Below, one piece after another: positions 11,498 through 22,300 of a DNA stretch of 64,000 nucleotides. Origin of the DNA: Stereocaulon alpinum. Lineage: Eukaryota > Ascomycota > Lecanoromycetes > Lecanorales > Stereocaulaceae. The notes beneath the pieces are model-generated. The model had not been told where the DNA came from and made no database searches. It saw nothing but the letters and a program-made list of their open reading frames with translations. The translations under genes and the position numbers were made by a program. The stretch's first letter is position 1. The number at the start of each line of letters is the position of its first letter. The stretch covers positions 372,001-436,000 of the forward strand of contig JAEUBA010000014.1 in assembly GCA_018257865.1 (NCBI GenBank), given 5' to 3'.

Positions 11498-12332
11498 CCA
11501 CGTTCCCCTCAACTAGTCTAAGGGTCGAATCTGGGGTTGGTCCGGTTGGCTGCATGGCGTCCGATCTGCCCTGGCGAACAGGGCTGCTGTAGCGCCGATC
11601 CTGCCACGCGCTTTACTGGCTAGTGGAGTCTGGGGTGCAGGGTGGATCTGCTTCTGCTAAGGGGTTAAATGTCGGTACTATCTGCCACGGATTTGCCTGG
11701 AAATGGGGGAATGTGATATGAGTCATTGCTTTTGTAAGGATTGTTCGGGGTGTGCAGGGTAAAGGCACCGAGTTGTGTGTCTCTTACGTAGCCAAGGTAG
11801 TACTCGGCCGTAGACGAGCTGGATAAGGAAGATGAGAGGGTTAAATGCCGCAAGCCTCCGCATTCAGCTGGGTTGGATTGGGTTTCGTATATGTTACGTA
11901 CGCAGGCCTTGGTGTCAGCTATAGAGTGTGAGTCGGACGTTGTACGTGGCTTACGGATAACCACTAACGTCAGCAATTCAAGAGTAAAAGGGGGATTTTT
12001 TGGCATTGAATTCAGGGTGTGGTCAGCTAAATGGGGATTCTGGCGCGGGAATATGCGCTGGCCAGATCCGAAATCTTGTTTTTTTCTTCTGGCGGTGAAA
12101 GTTTTAGTGGTGGTGTATGGCACGGGCCCGGTCCGACGTCCCCGGACTTTTGTGACAGGTTGTAGCTCACGATATATTTTCTGGAGATTCCTCAGCTCTC
12201 AGATTTCTCAGCTCTTCTTTTTTCTTCTAGAGGTCTGCCCTTTCTTCTTCCTTCATAAAACTCGTCAATTCAACTACTCGTCAGAGATCCGGTTCTATAG
12301 CTTTCCACAGCACCGACAGACATATACTTGCA

Positions 12333-12400
12333 GTAAGCTTCGAGTATCCTATGACAAAGTAATACGTTGCCATTGACGGTAACGACTGACAAAGAAACAG
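12333..12400 (+). other. Possible 5'UTR intron of the small gene at 12486
   Basis: GTAAGC donor, CTGAC branch-type site and AAACAG acceptor (68 nt), followed by a CA-rich, ATG-free leader ending CAATCACAATG. The layout is typical of fungal 5' leaders. Confidence 0.4.
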
Positions 12401-12485
12401 CTCATCGTCTCTATCAAACAAACAATCCCAAAAACAATACCACTCTCGACCGTCCCTTGATTCCTCCCTCCAGCAAACAATCACA

Positions 12486-12722
12486 ATGACATCCGGCATG
12501 CCTCAAGATCGCCGACGGCTCTCAGTAGCCAGCTCAGACACCCTCAGCGAAGACCTCTCGAGAGCAATACTCGCTTCATCCCGTCCCAAGGTCTCTTTGT
12601 CCATAGACACCAGATCCATTGTCCAACAACCCGCTCCACCACCTCCCTCGCCGGTTGGATTCCCGGCATCAATGGATCAGTGGCCAAATTGTGAGCAGGA
12701 TGATAGGAGATATCGATCGTGA
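12486..12722 (+). CDS. Small hypothetical protein (78 aa)
   Basis: ATG in good context (ACAATGAC) after a CT/CA-rich leader. The peptide begins MTSGMPQDRRRLSVASSD and has a serine-rich N-terminus with an RRRLS kinase-type site, then a PAPPPPSP proline run. No domain is recognised. The leader structure, including a possible UTR intron, argues for a transcribed gene; the short length and lack of a known family argue for caution. A further exon downstream cannot be excluded. Confidence 0.4.
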   Translation: MTSGMPQDRRRLSVASSDTLSEDLSRAILASSRPKVSLSIDTRSIVQQPAPPPPSPVGFPASMDQWPNCEQDDRRYRS

Positions 12723-13105
12723 CTGTGACGTATGAGGCTGAGAAGCTTTATGCGGGGTTTTTCGTTGGTCTTCGAGGTACGATTGTAAAGAAAGGGTGCA
12801 GACATTACTCTCGGTTCAGTTGGCGTAGTAGCGCGCAGGTCGTTAGGAGCTTTCACTGCGGTGGGCCAGAGGATGGAACCTCATGTAAAACTAAGTCCGA
12901 CTAGAATACATTATACAGTTGCCTAAGTCTTTCGGGTACAGGTCCTTAGTGCAGTCCCCTCTGAGGCTCAAATCCACAACACCTTTGCAAATTGCCGATA
13001 GGATTATTCTCGACGTCGACAAATTGGCTGTTACCTTTGCCTTGGGAGAATTGCAAGGGGGCCAGTGCAAGCAGTCTCCAGGAAGTCTAGCTTGTACCAT
13101 ACATA
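12723..13105. other. Intergenic, convergent 3' ends
   Basis: No supported feature beyond short shadow ORFs. Confidence 0.4.
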
Positions 13106-15412
13106 TCACATTGCTGTAAGTCCCTTTCGGGGTTGAGGAGGCTGGTATTGTTCGCTTCGCAGATTTAAAATCCTGGTTCGCCATTCCTCATAGGTATAAG
13201 GTCTCGAAAGTCTCAAGGACTCCTCTTCAATACCCATAAGGTGCAAAGCAACATCTTCTTGACATATTGTACGATTACGTTTCCCGGGGTTCATCATATC
13301 CCCTCCGGCATTGTATGTCGATGCTGTCCCACGTCCGTTAGCTCGAAGTTCGAAATCTTCTGCTTGGATGAGGAGATTGTTGATTGACTTCCAATATAGG
13401 AATCGAAGTTCTTCAAAAGGAATTCCGGTTTCTGATACCATGTTGCTGTAGATGACAGTCGGTATCAAGGGCGCTTCATCTTTATCTGTGCTTAATTCGT
13501 CATATAATGCATGTTGCCACTCTTGGGGGACCTCTGGCCACTTCCAGATCGATGTACTTGCGGGCGCCTTTTCACGATTTCGTAGAGAAAAATTAGTCTT
13601 TTCAAGGCTTTCGAGACGAGAAGCCACCTCTCCGCAGAAGGCTCTGATTGACCGTTGGTCCGCTTCACTCCACGGTCTTCTATCGGAATCTACTCGCGGA
13701 TCAGGCATAGTGTTGTTCGCTCTCTCCGGTTTTCCATGTTTTTCAATGTAGTCCTGCAGTTGCTGGTAGTAATAGGCCTGTAGTCCAACATCTTTCGCAG
13801 CTTCAGCGAAGAGATACCACTGGCCAGATCCTGGAAGGCCCTGAGACTGTCGGTATATATCAATCAAGCACTCCCAGGCTGTTCGGACCATTCCAGGGTC
13901 TCTCAGCCTCTGGCCAGCATAGAGCTGTCTCTCTCTAATCCATTCATTGCATGGCAAATCATTGCGTTCGATAATCTTTTCGGCCATTTCGAAAAGTGCG
14001 CGGTCTCTCAACGATGCGCTTGCAGCGATTATCGTGGCGCAGACGTCGCCGTTGGGTGTTATGCCCCATGTCTCGAACATTCGGAACATCTGTAAAATCA
14101 GACGACGAATCACCCCACTGGTGGCATTTTGGTTATGCTTTTCTACGTCCGAATCACTTATATCGATCAAGGGCGAGAGGGTAAGAGTACCTCGCACCAA
14201 ACGTGTCAAATGCCTGGAGTCAAGCGCTGCTCCTATCCCCAAGTACATCTCTATGGCTTGGACCATGGCGTTGATTATAGCAAAACACCTTAGTCGAAGA
14301 TCTTGTGATGGCATGTGCGTTGGGATATCTAGGGAAAAAACAAGGTATTCAAGCAGCATAGATAATGATCTACCCCTTATGTGGTTCCCTCCTATGCAGC
14401 ATAGGCAGAAAACCTGATAGGATTCGTGGACAGGTCGGAATTTCAATGCTAATTCTAATCCCCTATCCCCCATAGTTGTCGGCCAAAACCTGGAAAACAC
14501 ATCCAGCGAGAGGTAGGCGTTGCGCCAGTCTGAATATGCTAGCAGAACATGATGAATAGTACGAGCCGCTGTTGCGCGAGGAATTTCGAAGTGGCATGCC
14601 TGGAAGGTCCTTGGTAACATAGATCCACGTAGGAAGGGCTTCCTTGAAATGGTGGCGGGAAGTTTATCGATGGTCTTACGATAGAAGTCTTCGCAGTGTT
14701 CCAAGCTGAAGCCGGCCTGGCTTATGACTTGCAAGGCTATTCCGTGCGTCTCCCAGGCAAGGGTTCTCTCGTCCTGCTGAGACAGCCATTGCCAGAAATC
14801 GATGGCGCTTTCAGTCTGGCCTGACTCCTGCAAGAAAGCAAGAAGACGGTGGCTAGCTTCACGATGAGGCATCAAGTCCCCACTGACATATCGTGCGGTG
14901 AAAATCTGGGCATGGCGACATAGCGTCTCCCTGAATCCGGCGACTGGCTGAGATCGAAAGGCATTGTGAATAAGAACTATGAGCTTTAGTGAATCCGAAG
15001 CCACCAATTCACCATGATCAGCCAAACTCTGCCATGTGTCTAAGCAGTACATTATGATCTTGCGAGCTGCAACAGTCTGGAGGGCCGTATTCGCGCTTCG
15101 GTCGAGGTTCAAACGGAATAGCTGAAGGCCATTCGGCGTTTCGTGATCACTCATTCCTGGCAGTTGGAGTTTATGATGAGGATAGGATTCCCTGATTAGA
15201 GACGCTGATCGCAGAACACCCTGCCACTTAGTTCTGCTCGCATAATGTCTGATCTCTATAGATTGTGGAGAAATTAGCATTGTCATGCTTAGATGATTCT
15301 GAGTAGCACGAGCTAGTGCCCAAGCGCCAATGACCGGCGGTTTGTAGGAGACCCTGAGATAGATCTGTCGTAGCTTCGCCGACATTTGCCCTGCTGGAAG
15401 CGATGCCGACAT
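13106..15412 (-). CDS. Mitochondrial-type helical-repeat (PPR-like) protein, function unknown
   Basis: Single exon of 768 residues. The N-terminus is basic and S/R-rich with few acids (MSAKLRQIYLRVSYK..., later HYASRTKW), which resembles a mitochondrial presequence. The body is made of amphipathic helix pairs (AIDFWQWLSQQDERTLAWETHGIALQ is split over two such helices) and a segment YVFEMAEK-like, GITPNGDVCATIIAASA, that looks like a degenerate pentatricopeptide unit. Such proteins in fungi often act on mitochondrial mRNAs or complex assembly, but nothing here identifies the target. No transmembrane segment or enzyme motif is seen. Two ATGs (codons 1 and 10) could serve as start. Confidence 0.75.
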   Translation of the reverse strand: MSASLPAGQMSAKLRQIYLRVSYKPPVIGAWALARATQNHLSMTMLISPQSIEIRHYASRTKWQGVLRSASLIRESYPHHKLQLPGMSDHETPNGLQLFRLNLDRSANTALQTVAARKIIMYCLDTWQSLADHGELVASDSLKLIVLIHNAFRSQPVAGFRETLCRHAQIFTARYVSGDLMPHREASHRLLAFLQESGQTESAIDFWQWLSQQDERTLAWETHGIALQVISQAGFSLEHCEDFYRKTIDKLPATISRKPFLRGSMLPRTFQACHFEIPRATAARTIHHVLLAYSDWRNAYLSLDVFSRFWPTTMGDRGLELALKFRPVHESYQVFCLCCIGGNHIRGRSLSMLLEYLVFSLDIPTHMPSQDLRLRCFAIINAMVQAIEMYLGIGAALDSRHLTRLVRGTLTLSPLIDISDSDVEKHNQNATSGVIRRLILQMFRMFETWGITPNGDVCATIIAASASLRDRALFEMAEKIIERNDLPCNEWIRERQLYAGQRLRDPGMVRTAWECLIDIYRQSQGLPGSGQWYLFAEAAKDVGLQAYYYQQLQDYIEKHGKPERANNTMPDPRVDSDRRPWSEADQRSIRAFCGEVASRLESLEKTNFSLRNREKAPASTSIWKWPEVPQEWQHALYDELSTDKDEAPLIPTVIYSNMVSETGIPFEELRFLYWKSINNLLIQAEDFELRANGRGTASTYNAGGDMMNPGKRNRTICQEDVALHLMGIEEESLRLSRPYTYEEWRTRILNLRSEQYQPPQPRKGLTAM

Positions 15413-15904
15413 TCATATAGCCAAAAGTCTCTGACGTTCAATGCTGGCTCCCACTGTGCCTACGTTCTCGGCTATGAAGCTTCCGCTTGAAGATACCAGG
15501 CTAAGGATTGCAAGTCCTTGTGTAATGACTTTAGACATATTCAGAATTTCATCGGTTCAGATTTCCTTGCATCGTTGGCTGCAGGCGAGCGTCAAGGTCG
15601 ATTTCAAACTGCTAAGCACGCCAAGCTAGCACAGCTAGATATCGAAGCGAATGGGGTTGACAAGGGTGATTGGATCTCCAATGTTTGTCCAGCCGAGCAT
15701 GAATATACTTGAAAACAAGTCTGGATCCTCTTATCGAACATCATCAATCACTTCTGACCGCTCTGCCTCTTTGACTATTACTTTACAATCTTCGAAGATA
15801 GTATATGAGGGTGGTATAAAAGTTCTGGCGAAATTTGTAAGTACCCTGCATTAGTCTCGGAGCTTATTCCACTTTCATCCGACTGAACAACAGGAAGCAA
15901 CAAA
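15413..15904. other. Intergenic
   Basis: Upstream of the helical-repeat gene. Short ORFs only; no recognisable product. Confidence 0.35.
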
Positions 15905-16011
15905 CAACAAGGGGTGACATAAGTCAATCAACCTCCGAGGTTTCCCCGGGGGATGCTCCGGGGGTTCCGGGGGGGCTTCGGAGGTTTAATGGCTTATGTC
16001 ACCCCCTGTTG
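15905..16011. mobile_element. 107-bp foldback (MITE-like) element
   Basis: Outer arms of 19 nt (15905-15923 and 15993-16011) are inverted repeats with one mismatch, built on GGGGTGACATAAG / CTTATGTCACCCC. An inner inverted pair AACCTCCGA (15930-15938) / TCGGAGGTT (15978-15986) extends the stem, and the loop is very G/C-rich with runs of GGGG. It has no coding capacity. I see no second copy in the window and no certain target-site duplication, so mobility is inferred from shape. It lies about 100 bp before the decayed ADE2 copy. Confidence 0.65.
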
Positions 16012-16090
16012 AAAGGTCTAAGTTGCTGATTAAGCGAGGATTTAGGGCTTACCCTTGCTTTGCCTAATTGGCGACTTTCCACTACTTCAG

Positions 16091-18067
16091 TAAAGACATC
16101 GTGGACAAACTATTGGCGTGTTCGGAGGTGGACAGGTAGGCAAAATAGTCCAGGAAACTACCACCGACTCCACGTGGTCGTCTGACTCTCCTCCCAAGCA
16201 GATCAACGCTCGTTCGAGTCATGTTGATAGTGCTATTAATGACCCTGATGCCGTAAGTCAGCTGTTGAACAATGTGATGTCTTGATAATCGAGATTGAAC
16301 ATGTAAATACGGAGGTTCTTGAAGACTTGGCGACTGGTACCCGGACTAGGGAAGACTGAAGACTAGTAAGCGATACTAAAATTGAGGCGCAGCCTAGCTG
16401 GAGGACGATCAGACTCATTCAAGACAAAAACGATGAGGAAGGACATTTGATGAAGCATCGCATTCCTCTTGTGCGATGCGTTCCATTGAATAGTAAGAGC
16501 ATGTCGGAATTGCGAGAGCTAGGCGAGGAGCTAGGCTATCCATTCATGATCGAGTCTAGAACAGAAGCCTACGACGGCCGAGGCAACTTTGCTGTCAGGG
16601 ATGGATCTCAGCTACAAGCGGCAATGGATACGCTCCGAGATCGGCCTGTCTATGCTGAGCAATGGGCCGGATTTGAGCTCGATTTAGCTGTCATGGTGGT
16701 TAAAATTGAGAATGACGCTTCGGGAGACTGGCAAAAAGCGACCATGGCGTTTCCTGTTGCTGAAACTGTCCATGAAGAAAGCATATGCAAGTTGGTCCAT
16801 GCTCCCGCTCGCAACGTTTCAGCCTCCATACAGCAACGAGCACAGGTTTTGGCTAGACGCGCCGTTGCGGCGTTTTGAGGTAAGGGGGTGTTTGGGGTGC
16901 AGATGTTTCTACTTCGAGATAGTGAGCACACAACGTTCCCTGTCAATCTTGCACATGCTTATGACCTAGGGAATTTGTTGATCAATAAGATCGCTCCACG
17001 GCCCCACGATTCGTGAGCTGCCACCTTATCAAATCTAATCAATCGGTAGGACTGAACCTGCAAGCTACAGAGGCCACTACATCATCGAGGCTTGTCCATT
17101 ATCTCAGTACGAAGCTCACCTGCGAGCTATACTTGGGTTGCCGATACCCGAAAGAAGTCTGCAGCTCCTCGATCGCGATACGAATGCTATCATGCTCAAC
17201 ATACTGGGGGGTTGCGCAATCCGGCTCCCATCTGCGTGTGGCCAAGGAGGCTATATCTATCTCAGGAGCAAAAATTCACCTGAATTGCAAAAGGAGATGC
17301 CCGACCAGGTCGAAACATGGGCCACATTACCATTCTCGCGTGCTCTATGAACGAAGCCGAAAGTCAATCACAACCGTTAATAAAGCTAGTTGACAAGATC
17401 CGAGCCGACCGCATGCGAGATGTGTCGGATCAAACCCAGATTTCTAACCAACAGCCACATTCAAGCTTCCGATGACGCGAATCAAGTGACATCGCCCGTT
17501 GTGGCAGTCACAATGGGCTTAGATTCTGATCGCTTTGTGCTTGCTCCGGGAATCGGCCTCTTGGAAGAATTGAACATACCCTACAGCGTCAGTATCAAAT
17601 CCGCCCACAGCATTCCAAAGAGATAGTTCAATTTGCGGAAGCATCCGCATCGAAGGAGATAAGAGTGATCATTGCCGCTGCCGGGGGAGCCGCGCACTTT
17701 CCAGGCATGATTGTAGCTAATACTTGGCTTCCAGTCATCGGTATTCCTATCAAGAGAAGCTCGCTAGATGGCATGGATAGCCTACTAAGCATAGTTCAGA
17801 TGCCTGTATGTGACTTGGGGATCTTATCTAGGAATCGCGTGACAGTTGTATCAATACTAACATGAAGGAGATAGATGCCCTGTTGCCACGATGTCTATCA
17901 ACGATTCTGTGAATGCTGCGCAACTCGCGGCGCGCATTATGGTAACTAGTGATGCTCGTATCCGAAATCGTCTGGAAGAACGCCTTGCGAATCAAACAGC
18001 CTCGGTACTCGAAGAAGCTGAAAGGATGGATCGCGAAGGGCTCGATGCCTATAATTCGGAGACTTGA
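16091..18067 (+). pseudogene. Decayed copy of ADE2 (phosphoribosylaminoimidazole carboxylase)
   Basis: Homology to fungal Ade2 runs nearly end to end. TIGVFGGGQVGKIVQ (from 16109, ATP-grasp N-terminus) is followed after a frameshift by CDVLIIEIEHVNTEVLEDL. Then come YDGRGNFAV, RPVYAEQWAGFELDLAVMV, AETVHEESICKLVHAPARN, GKGVFGVQMFLL, APRPHDS, ACPLSQYEAHLRAILGLPIP and NILGG. The C-terminal AIR-carboxylase part shows VIIAAAGGAAHFPGM, SSLDGMDSLLSIVQMP and SINDSVNAAQLAARIM, and ends at TGA 18065-18067. In-frame stops occur at 16357 and 16876, with frameshifts near 16270 and at several places after 17040. Intron-like interruptions remain (e.g. GTGAGC...CCTAG inside the ATP-grasp region and GTATGT...CTAAC...TAG after IVQMP), so it is a decayed genomic duplicate, not a retrocopy. 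The original start codon is not identifiable. A functional ADE2 would lie elsewhere. Confidence 0.88.
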
Positions 18068-19147
18068 TAGCAATCTATCGAGCGTAGAATTCTACATGAC
18101 GGTTCACTTCTTCCTTTACGGAACAAACGATGCGGATGTTTCGTTGCTCATGACTACCGAATCGGTGTGGAAGCGAACTATAAACGATGATGTGCAGGCA
18201 GCTAATTGTCAGCTAGACAGAGCGATGCATGCAGTAACCTACTTACATATAGCCAGAGCTTGAAGCATGCATAGGAGATACGGATTTTTGCATGAGAATA
18301 AGTCACCTCGTAGGCAGCCTCGCAAGTAGTCGAAGCTTAGGTTTCAGAGCCGCTAAGCTAGAGTTTCAAGGATAGCTGGTCCTGCGAAACGCGTGGTTCG
18401 AAGCGTTTCAAACTTTTGAACCGAGAAGAGTCAAATCAGCCTATCCCATAGAGTCGTAGAGAGCTCGGCTCAGTCGAGCGTGCAGAATGCACCAGCTGTT
18501 TCAGCCGCCTGCGCTTCTCGTTATGTTCCGAACATGTCTGGGGTAGCGCCGTGGTCACGAGCCCGGCGTCGGCCCTGGCGATCACTAAAACCCATTGTAG
18601 CATCGCCTATGAAAGTCTCGACAATGCATGTGTCATCCAGACGAGGCTCGGCTCATAGCGGCATGCCGTGTCAGCGTAAAGTTTTGCTTAGCACATCCCA
18701 ACAAATTTCACCGTCTGGGATTGTGTAGCCAATTTGGGATACCGAAATTTGGCATTTACCACGTATGGGACACCGTGAAATGGATGAGGTCAATGCTTGG
18801 ACAAACAATATCGGCTATGGCTTTTATGCGCAGCAGCCCCCTACCCCAGGAAATGAGAAGTTAAAATCCCGCGCCTACGAGGGGCGAACAAACAGATGCA
18901 ATGAATTGAGACAGGAAGCTTGGATGGAGAAGACAATTTTTCAGACGCCACTGTACAACAGGGTCGCCTGGTGAGCTTGTATTCTTAGACTCAACCACAT
19001 GTCCCTCAGGCATGATCATTTGCAAGGCGCAATTGTCTCAGCGAGACCCCCATATAAAATTGTAAAACCCCCCTTCCACGAGGCCGCGCACTGATGAATG
19101 GACACCATCGATAACACACCGAAGGAACGTGGCTAGTTGTACATATT

Positions 19148-19186
19148 TTCTCTCTCTCTCTCTCTTTCGCTATCTTTCTCTCTGGG
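19148..19186. repeat. CT-rich promoter tract
   Basis: TCTCTCTC... dinucleotide run about 140-170 nt upstream of the NAD-GDH start. Such pyrimidine tracts commonly flank fungal transcription starts. Confidence 0.7.
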
Positions 19187-19260
19187 GTCCAAAGGTTGTT
19201 CGGTCGTCGTGCGCTGTATTGGGGTTTTCTCCCACTCCAAAAACTATATTTCGTTAGGCG

Positions 19261-19295
19261 TTATCTGCTAGCGGCAACGGTTCCGGTCCTTATCA
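19261..19295. promoter_or_regulatory. Two GATA-factor type sites before NAD-GDH
   Basis: TTATCT (AGATAA on the other strand, 19261-19266) and CTTATCA (TGATAAG, 19289-19295) match the HGATAR consensus of AreA/NIT2-type nitrogen regulators and sit within 60 nt of the start codon. Short motifs occur by chance, so binding is only suggested. Confidence 0.35.
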
Positions 19296-19319
19296 GATCA
19301 GGCTAAAAGCTCAACCACC

Positions 19320-22300
19320 ATGCCTTGCCCAGCCGATGTTCCTGGTGGGAACGATGTTGACAGGTTTCAGCTCTTCGATGATACCAACAACGTCAATTGT
19401 GCCCCCAAGACTACCATCCGGCATCCACTGACTGCATCGAAACTCCACCACGTACCACTTCAGGGTCTGGACGTTAATGCTCACGCACAGCAATTGACTT
19501 CCAACGTTGCTTTCTGGTCTCCTCTCAAGGCGATCCCACTCGCATCCTACTACAAGCTCCATCGTGTGCCTTCTCTGACCGCTATGACTGAGCCTGATTC
19601 CTCTGACGGCGATATGGAGCCTGTTCAATTGCCAAGGAGGGAGTCCACTGTAGAACCTCAGGAGCGACTACCGCAGAATGGGGTTCACAATAAGCTGTTT
19701 GATCATGTCATCCGCACTCCTGAACGTCGGCCGTCACCGCAGCCGACTCATTTGAGCGTCCCAGGACCGAGCTCACACAAGGTACTGCATGAGGAAGGCT
19801 CTGGCTATGTGGCCCCCAAGTTTGAGGGCAAGGAACTGCAGATGGATCAAGGTACGCGATTCGCAGGCCCAAGCTCGGTCTTCAGTCCAACGGGTGCTAA
19901 CTGCGAAATTGTATAGTTATGGATCAGATCGAAGAGAAAGGCTTCATACCCCCTGAATTTGTTGAATCGGAGACCAACTGGTTCTATAATGAGCTGGGTA
20001 TCGACGACTTGTACTTCCAAACAGAGTCCGTCCCAGCAATTGTCAATCATATACTTTCACTGTACGCGGGGAAAGTGGCAGCCTATGCTCGAGATGATGG
20101 TCGCTTGGAGATCCGTTTGGACAAGGAGGCGCCCGATCACGCGGTATACATCGACACAAGTACGCCTGGTGTCAGTGTGATCGATGGTCCAAGGTACGAG
20201 CAGCGCATTGATGAGAAATACGTCAATGTTTCCACAAGTAGCAATAGCTATCGAGTGGAAACCTTCCGTTCTGGTAGCCACCTTCCGGGAGAGAAAGATC
20301 AGCAGCTGCGCTGCTATTTCGTCTATAAATGCCACTTCGCCAATCCCAATCCTGGCTCAGAAGAGACAAACATTGAGATCATCGGAGAGAAGAGATTCCT
20401 GCAGAAGGCTACTAAGAACACAAAGGCGATCTATCAAGAAGTCATGAATAATGTGGTGGGTAGAACTGGACCAGTTATTGAGATGTTCGAGATGGAGGCT
20501 AGCAGGGAGAAGAGACTTGTCATTGCATACAGACAAGGTTCGGCGATGGGCATGTTTAGTGCCCTGTCGGACCTCTACCACTACTATGGATGTACGAGCT
20601 CGAGGAAATACGTGGAGCAATTCTCGAACGGCATTACAATCATGTCCATCTATCTTCGGCCTCTGCCCCAGACAGCCTCTAATACCCGATTCCCACCAAT
20701 TGAGGCTGCAATTCATCAGATAATGAAGGAGGCATCCCTTCTGTACTGCATACCCCACAACAAATTTCAGAGCCATTTCGCAAGCGGCCGCCTGAGTTTG
20801 CAAGAGACGATCTATGCGCACTGCGTCTGGGTGTTCGTTGGACACTTTCTCAATCGACTGGGCTCAGAGTATGCTTCATTGGCCTCTATACTGGATCCGA
20901 ACAACAGTGTGCATGCGGAAATGCTGTCGAAGATCAAGCGACGTCTCAGGACTGAGACCTTCACCTCGGATTACATCCTTGAGATCATCAACAAGTACCC
21001 TGATCTCGTACGGTCATTGTACTTGGCTTTCGCTAACACCCACTACGTCCAGACCAGAGGCGAGCAGGATGACTTCATCCCTACGCTGAGCTACCTGCGT
21101 CTTAAAGTTGATGTCGTCCTGGATGACGCTCAGCTCAAGTCATCGATCTCAAAGACTGCTGCGAATGAGCACGATGAGATGGTCATGACTGCTTTCAGAG
21201 TTTTCAACGCTGGCGTTCTGAAGACCAATTTCTACACCCCAACAAAAGTCGCTTTGAGCTTTAGACTCAATCCTAATTTTCTCCCCAAAGTCGAATACCC
21301 TCAACCACTGTATGGTATGTTTTTGGTTATTAGCTCGGAGTTCCGCGGGTTTCATCTTCGCTTTCGAGACATTGCACGCGGCGGTATTCGCATTGTCAAG
21401 TCAAGAAATCGGGAGGCATATTCAATCAATGCCAGATCGCTCTTCGACGAGAACTATAATCTCGCTAATACTCAGCAACGTAAGAACAAGGACATACCGG
21501 AAGGTGGCTCGAAAGGTGTTATACTCCTGGACGTGCACCATCAAGACAAGGCCAAAGTAGCCTTCGAGAAATACATCGACAGCATAATGGACCTTCTCCT
21601 TCCCCCAACAAGTCCGGGTATAAAGGATCCAATAGTTGATTTGCATGGTCAACAAGAGATTCTCTTCATGGGCCCAGACGAAAACACCGCCGATTTGGTC
21701 AACTGGGCAACAGAGCATGCCAGAGCAAGAGGAGCGCCATGGTGGAAGTCTTTCTTCACTGGAAAGGCCCCAAGATTAGGTGGTATCCCTCATGATGCCT
21801 ATGGCATGACTACCTTGTCTGTTAGAGAATTTGTCCTCGGGATCTATAGAAAGCTCAACCTTCAGCCAGATGCAGTCCGCAAGCTGCAGACAGGCGGCCC
21901 AGATGGCGATTTAGGATCCAACGAGATCTTGCTAGGAAACGAGAAGTACACTGCTATTGTAGATGGCGCCGGTGTACTGGTCGATCCTCATGGGCTTGAC
22001 CATGAAGAGCTCGTGAGACTAGCGAAGAAGCGTGCAATGATTTCTGAGTATGACACCACCAAACTTTCTACTGAAGGTTACCGGGTTCTAGTCGAAGAGA
22101 CAAACGTCACACTGCCATCTGGGGAGACCGTCAATAACGGTATGATATTCCGCAACACCTTCCATCTGCGTGGAGGTAAAAATTTCGATGTCTTCGTTCC
22201 CTGTGGTGGCAGGCCCGAGTCCGTCGATCTCAGTACTGTCAACAAGCTCATTGTTGATGGTAAGAGTACAATCCCTTACATTGTTGAGGGCGCCAATCTA

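Larger units (their letters stand above)
10651..12485. other. Long intergenic stretch with simple repeats
   Basis: About 1.8 kb with no gene I can support. Two overlapping ORFs on opposite strands near 11665-12376 (152 and 167 codons) have no recognisable domains or splice partners and are probably chance. The right end is pyrimidine-rich and looks like the leader of the gene at 12486. Confidence 0.4.
18068..19319. other. Intergenic, 3' of ADE2 pseudogene and promoter of NAD-GDH
   Basis: No gene can be supported. The last 200 nt hold a CT tract and two GATA-type sites listed separately. Confidence 0.4.

Noticed and set aside
11665..12376. Two overlapping ORFs on opposite strands (152 and 167 codons)
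   Set aside because: The plus-strand one begins with TTG, neither has a recognisable domain or splice partner, and a shared antisense pair in DNA of this composition is expected by chance.
13106..15412. Naming the helical-repeat protein as the complex I factor CIA84
   Set aside because: Length and mitochondrial-type N-terminus fit loosely, but I could not see diagnostic motifs, so it is left as unknown.
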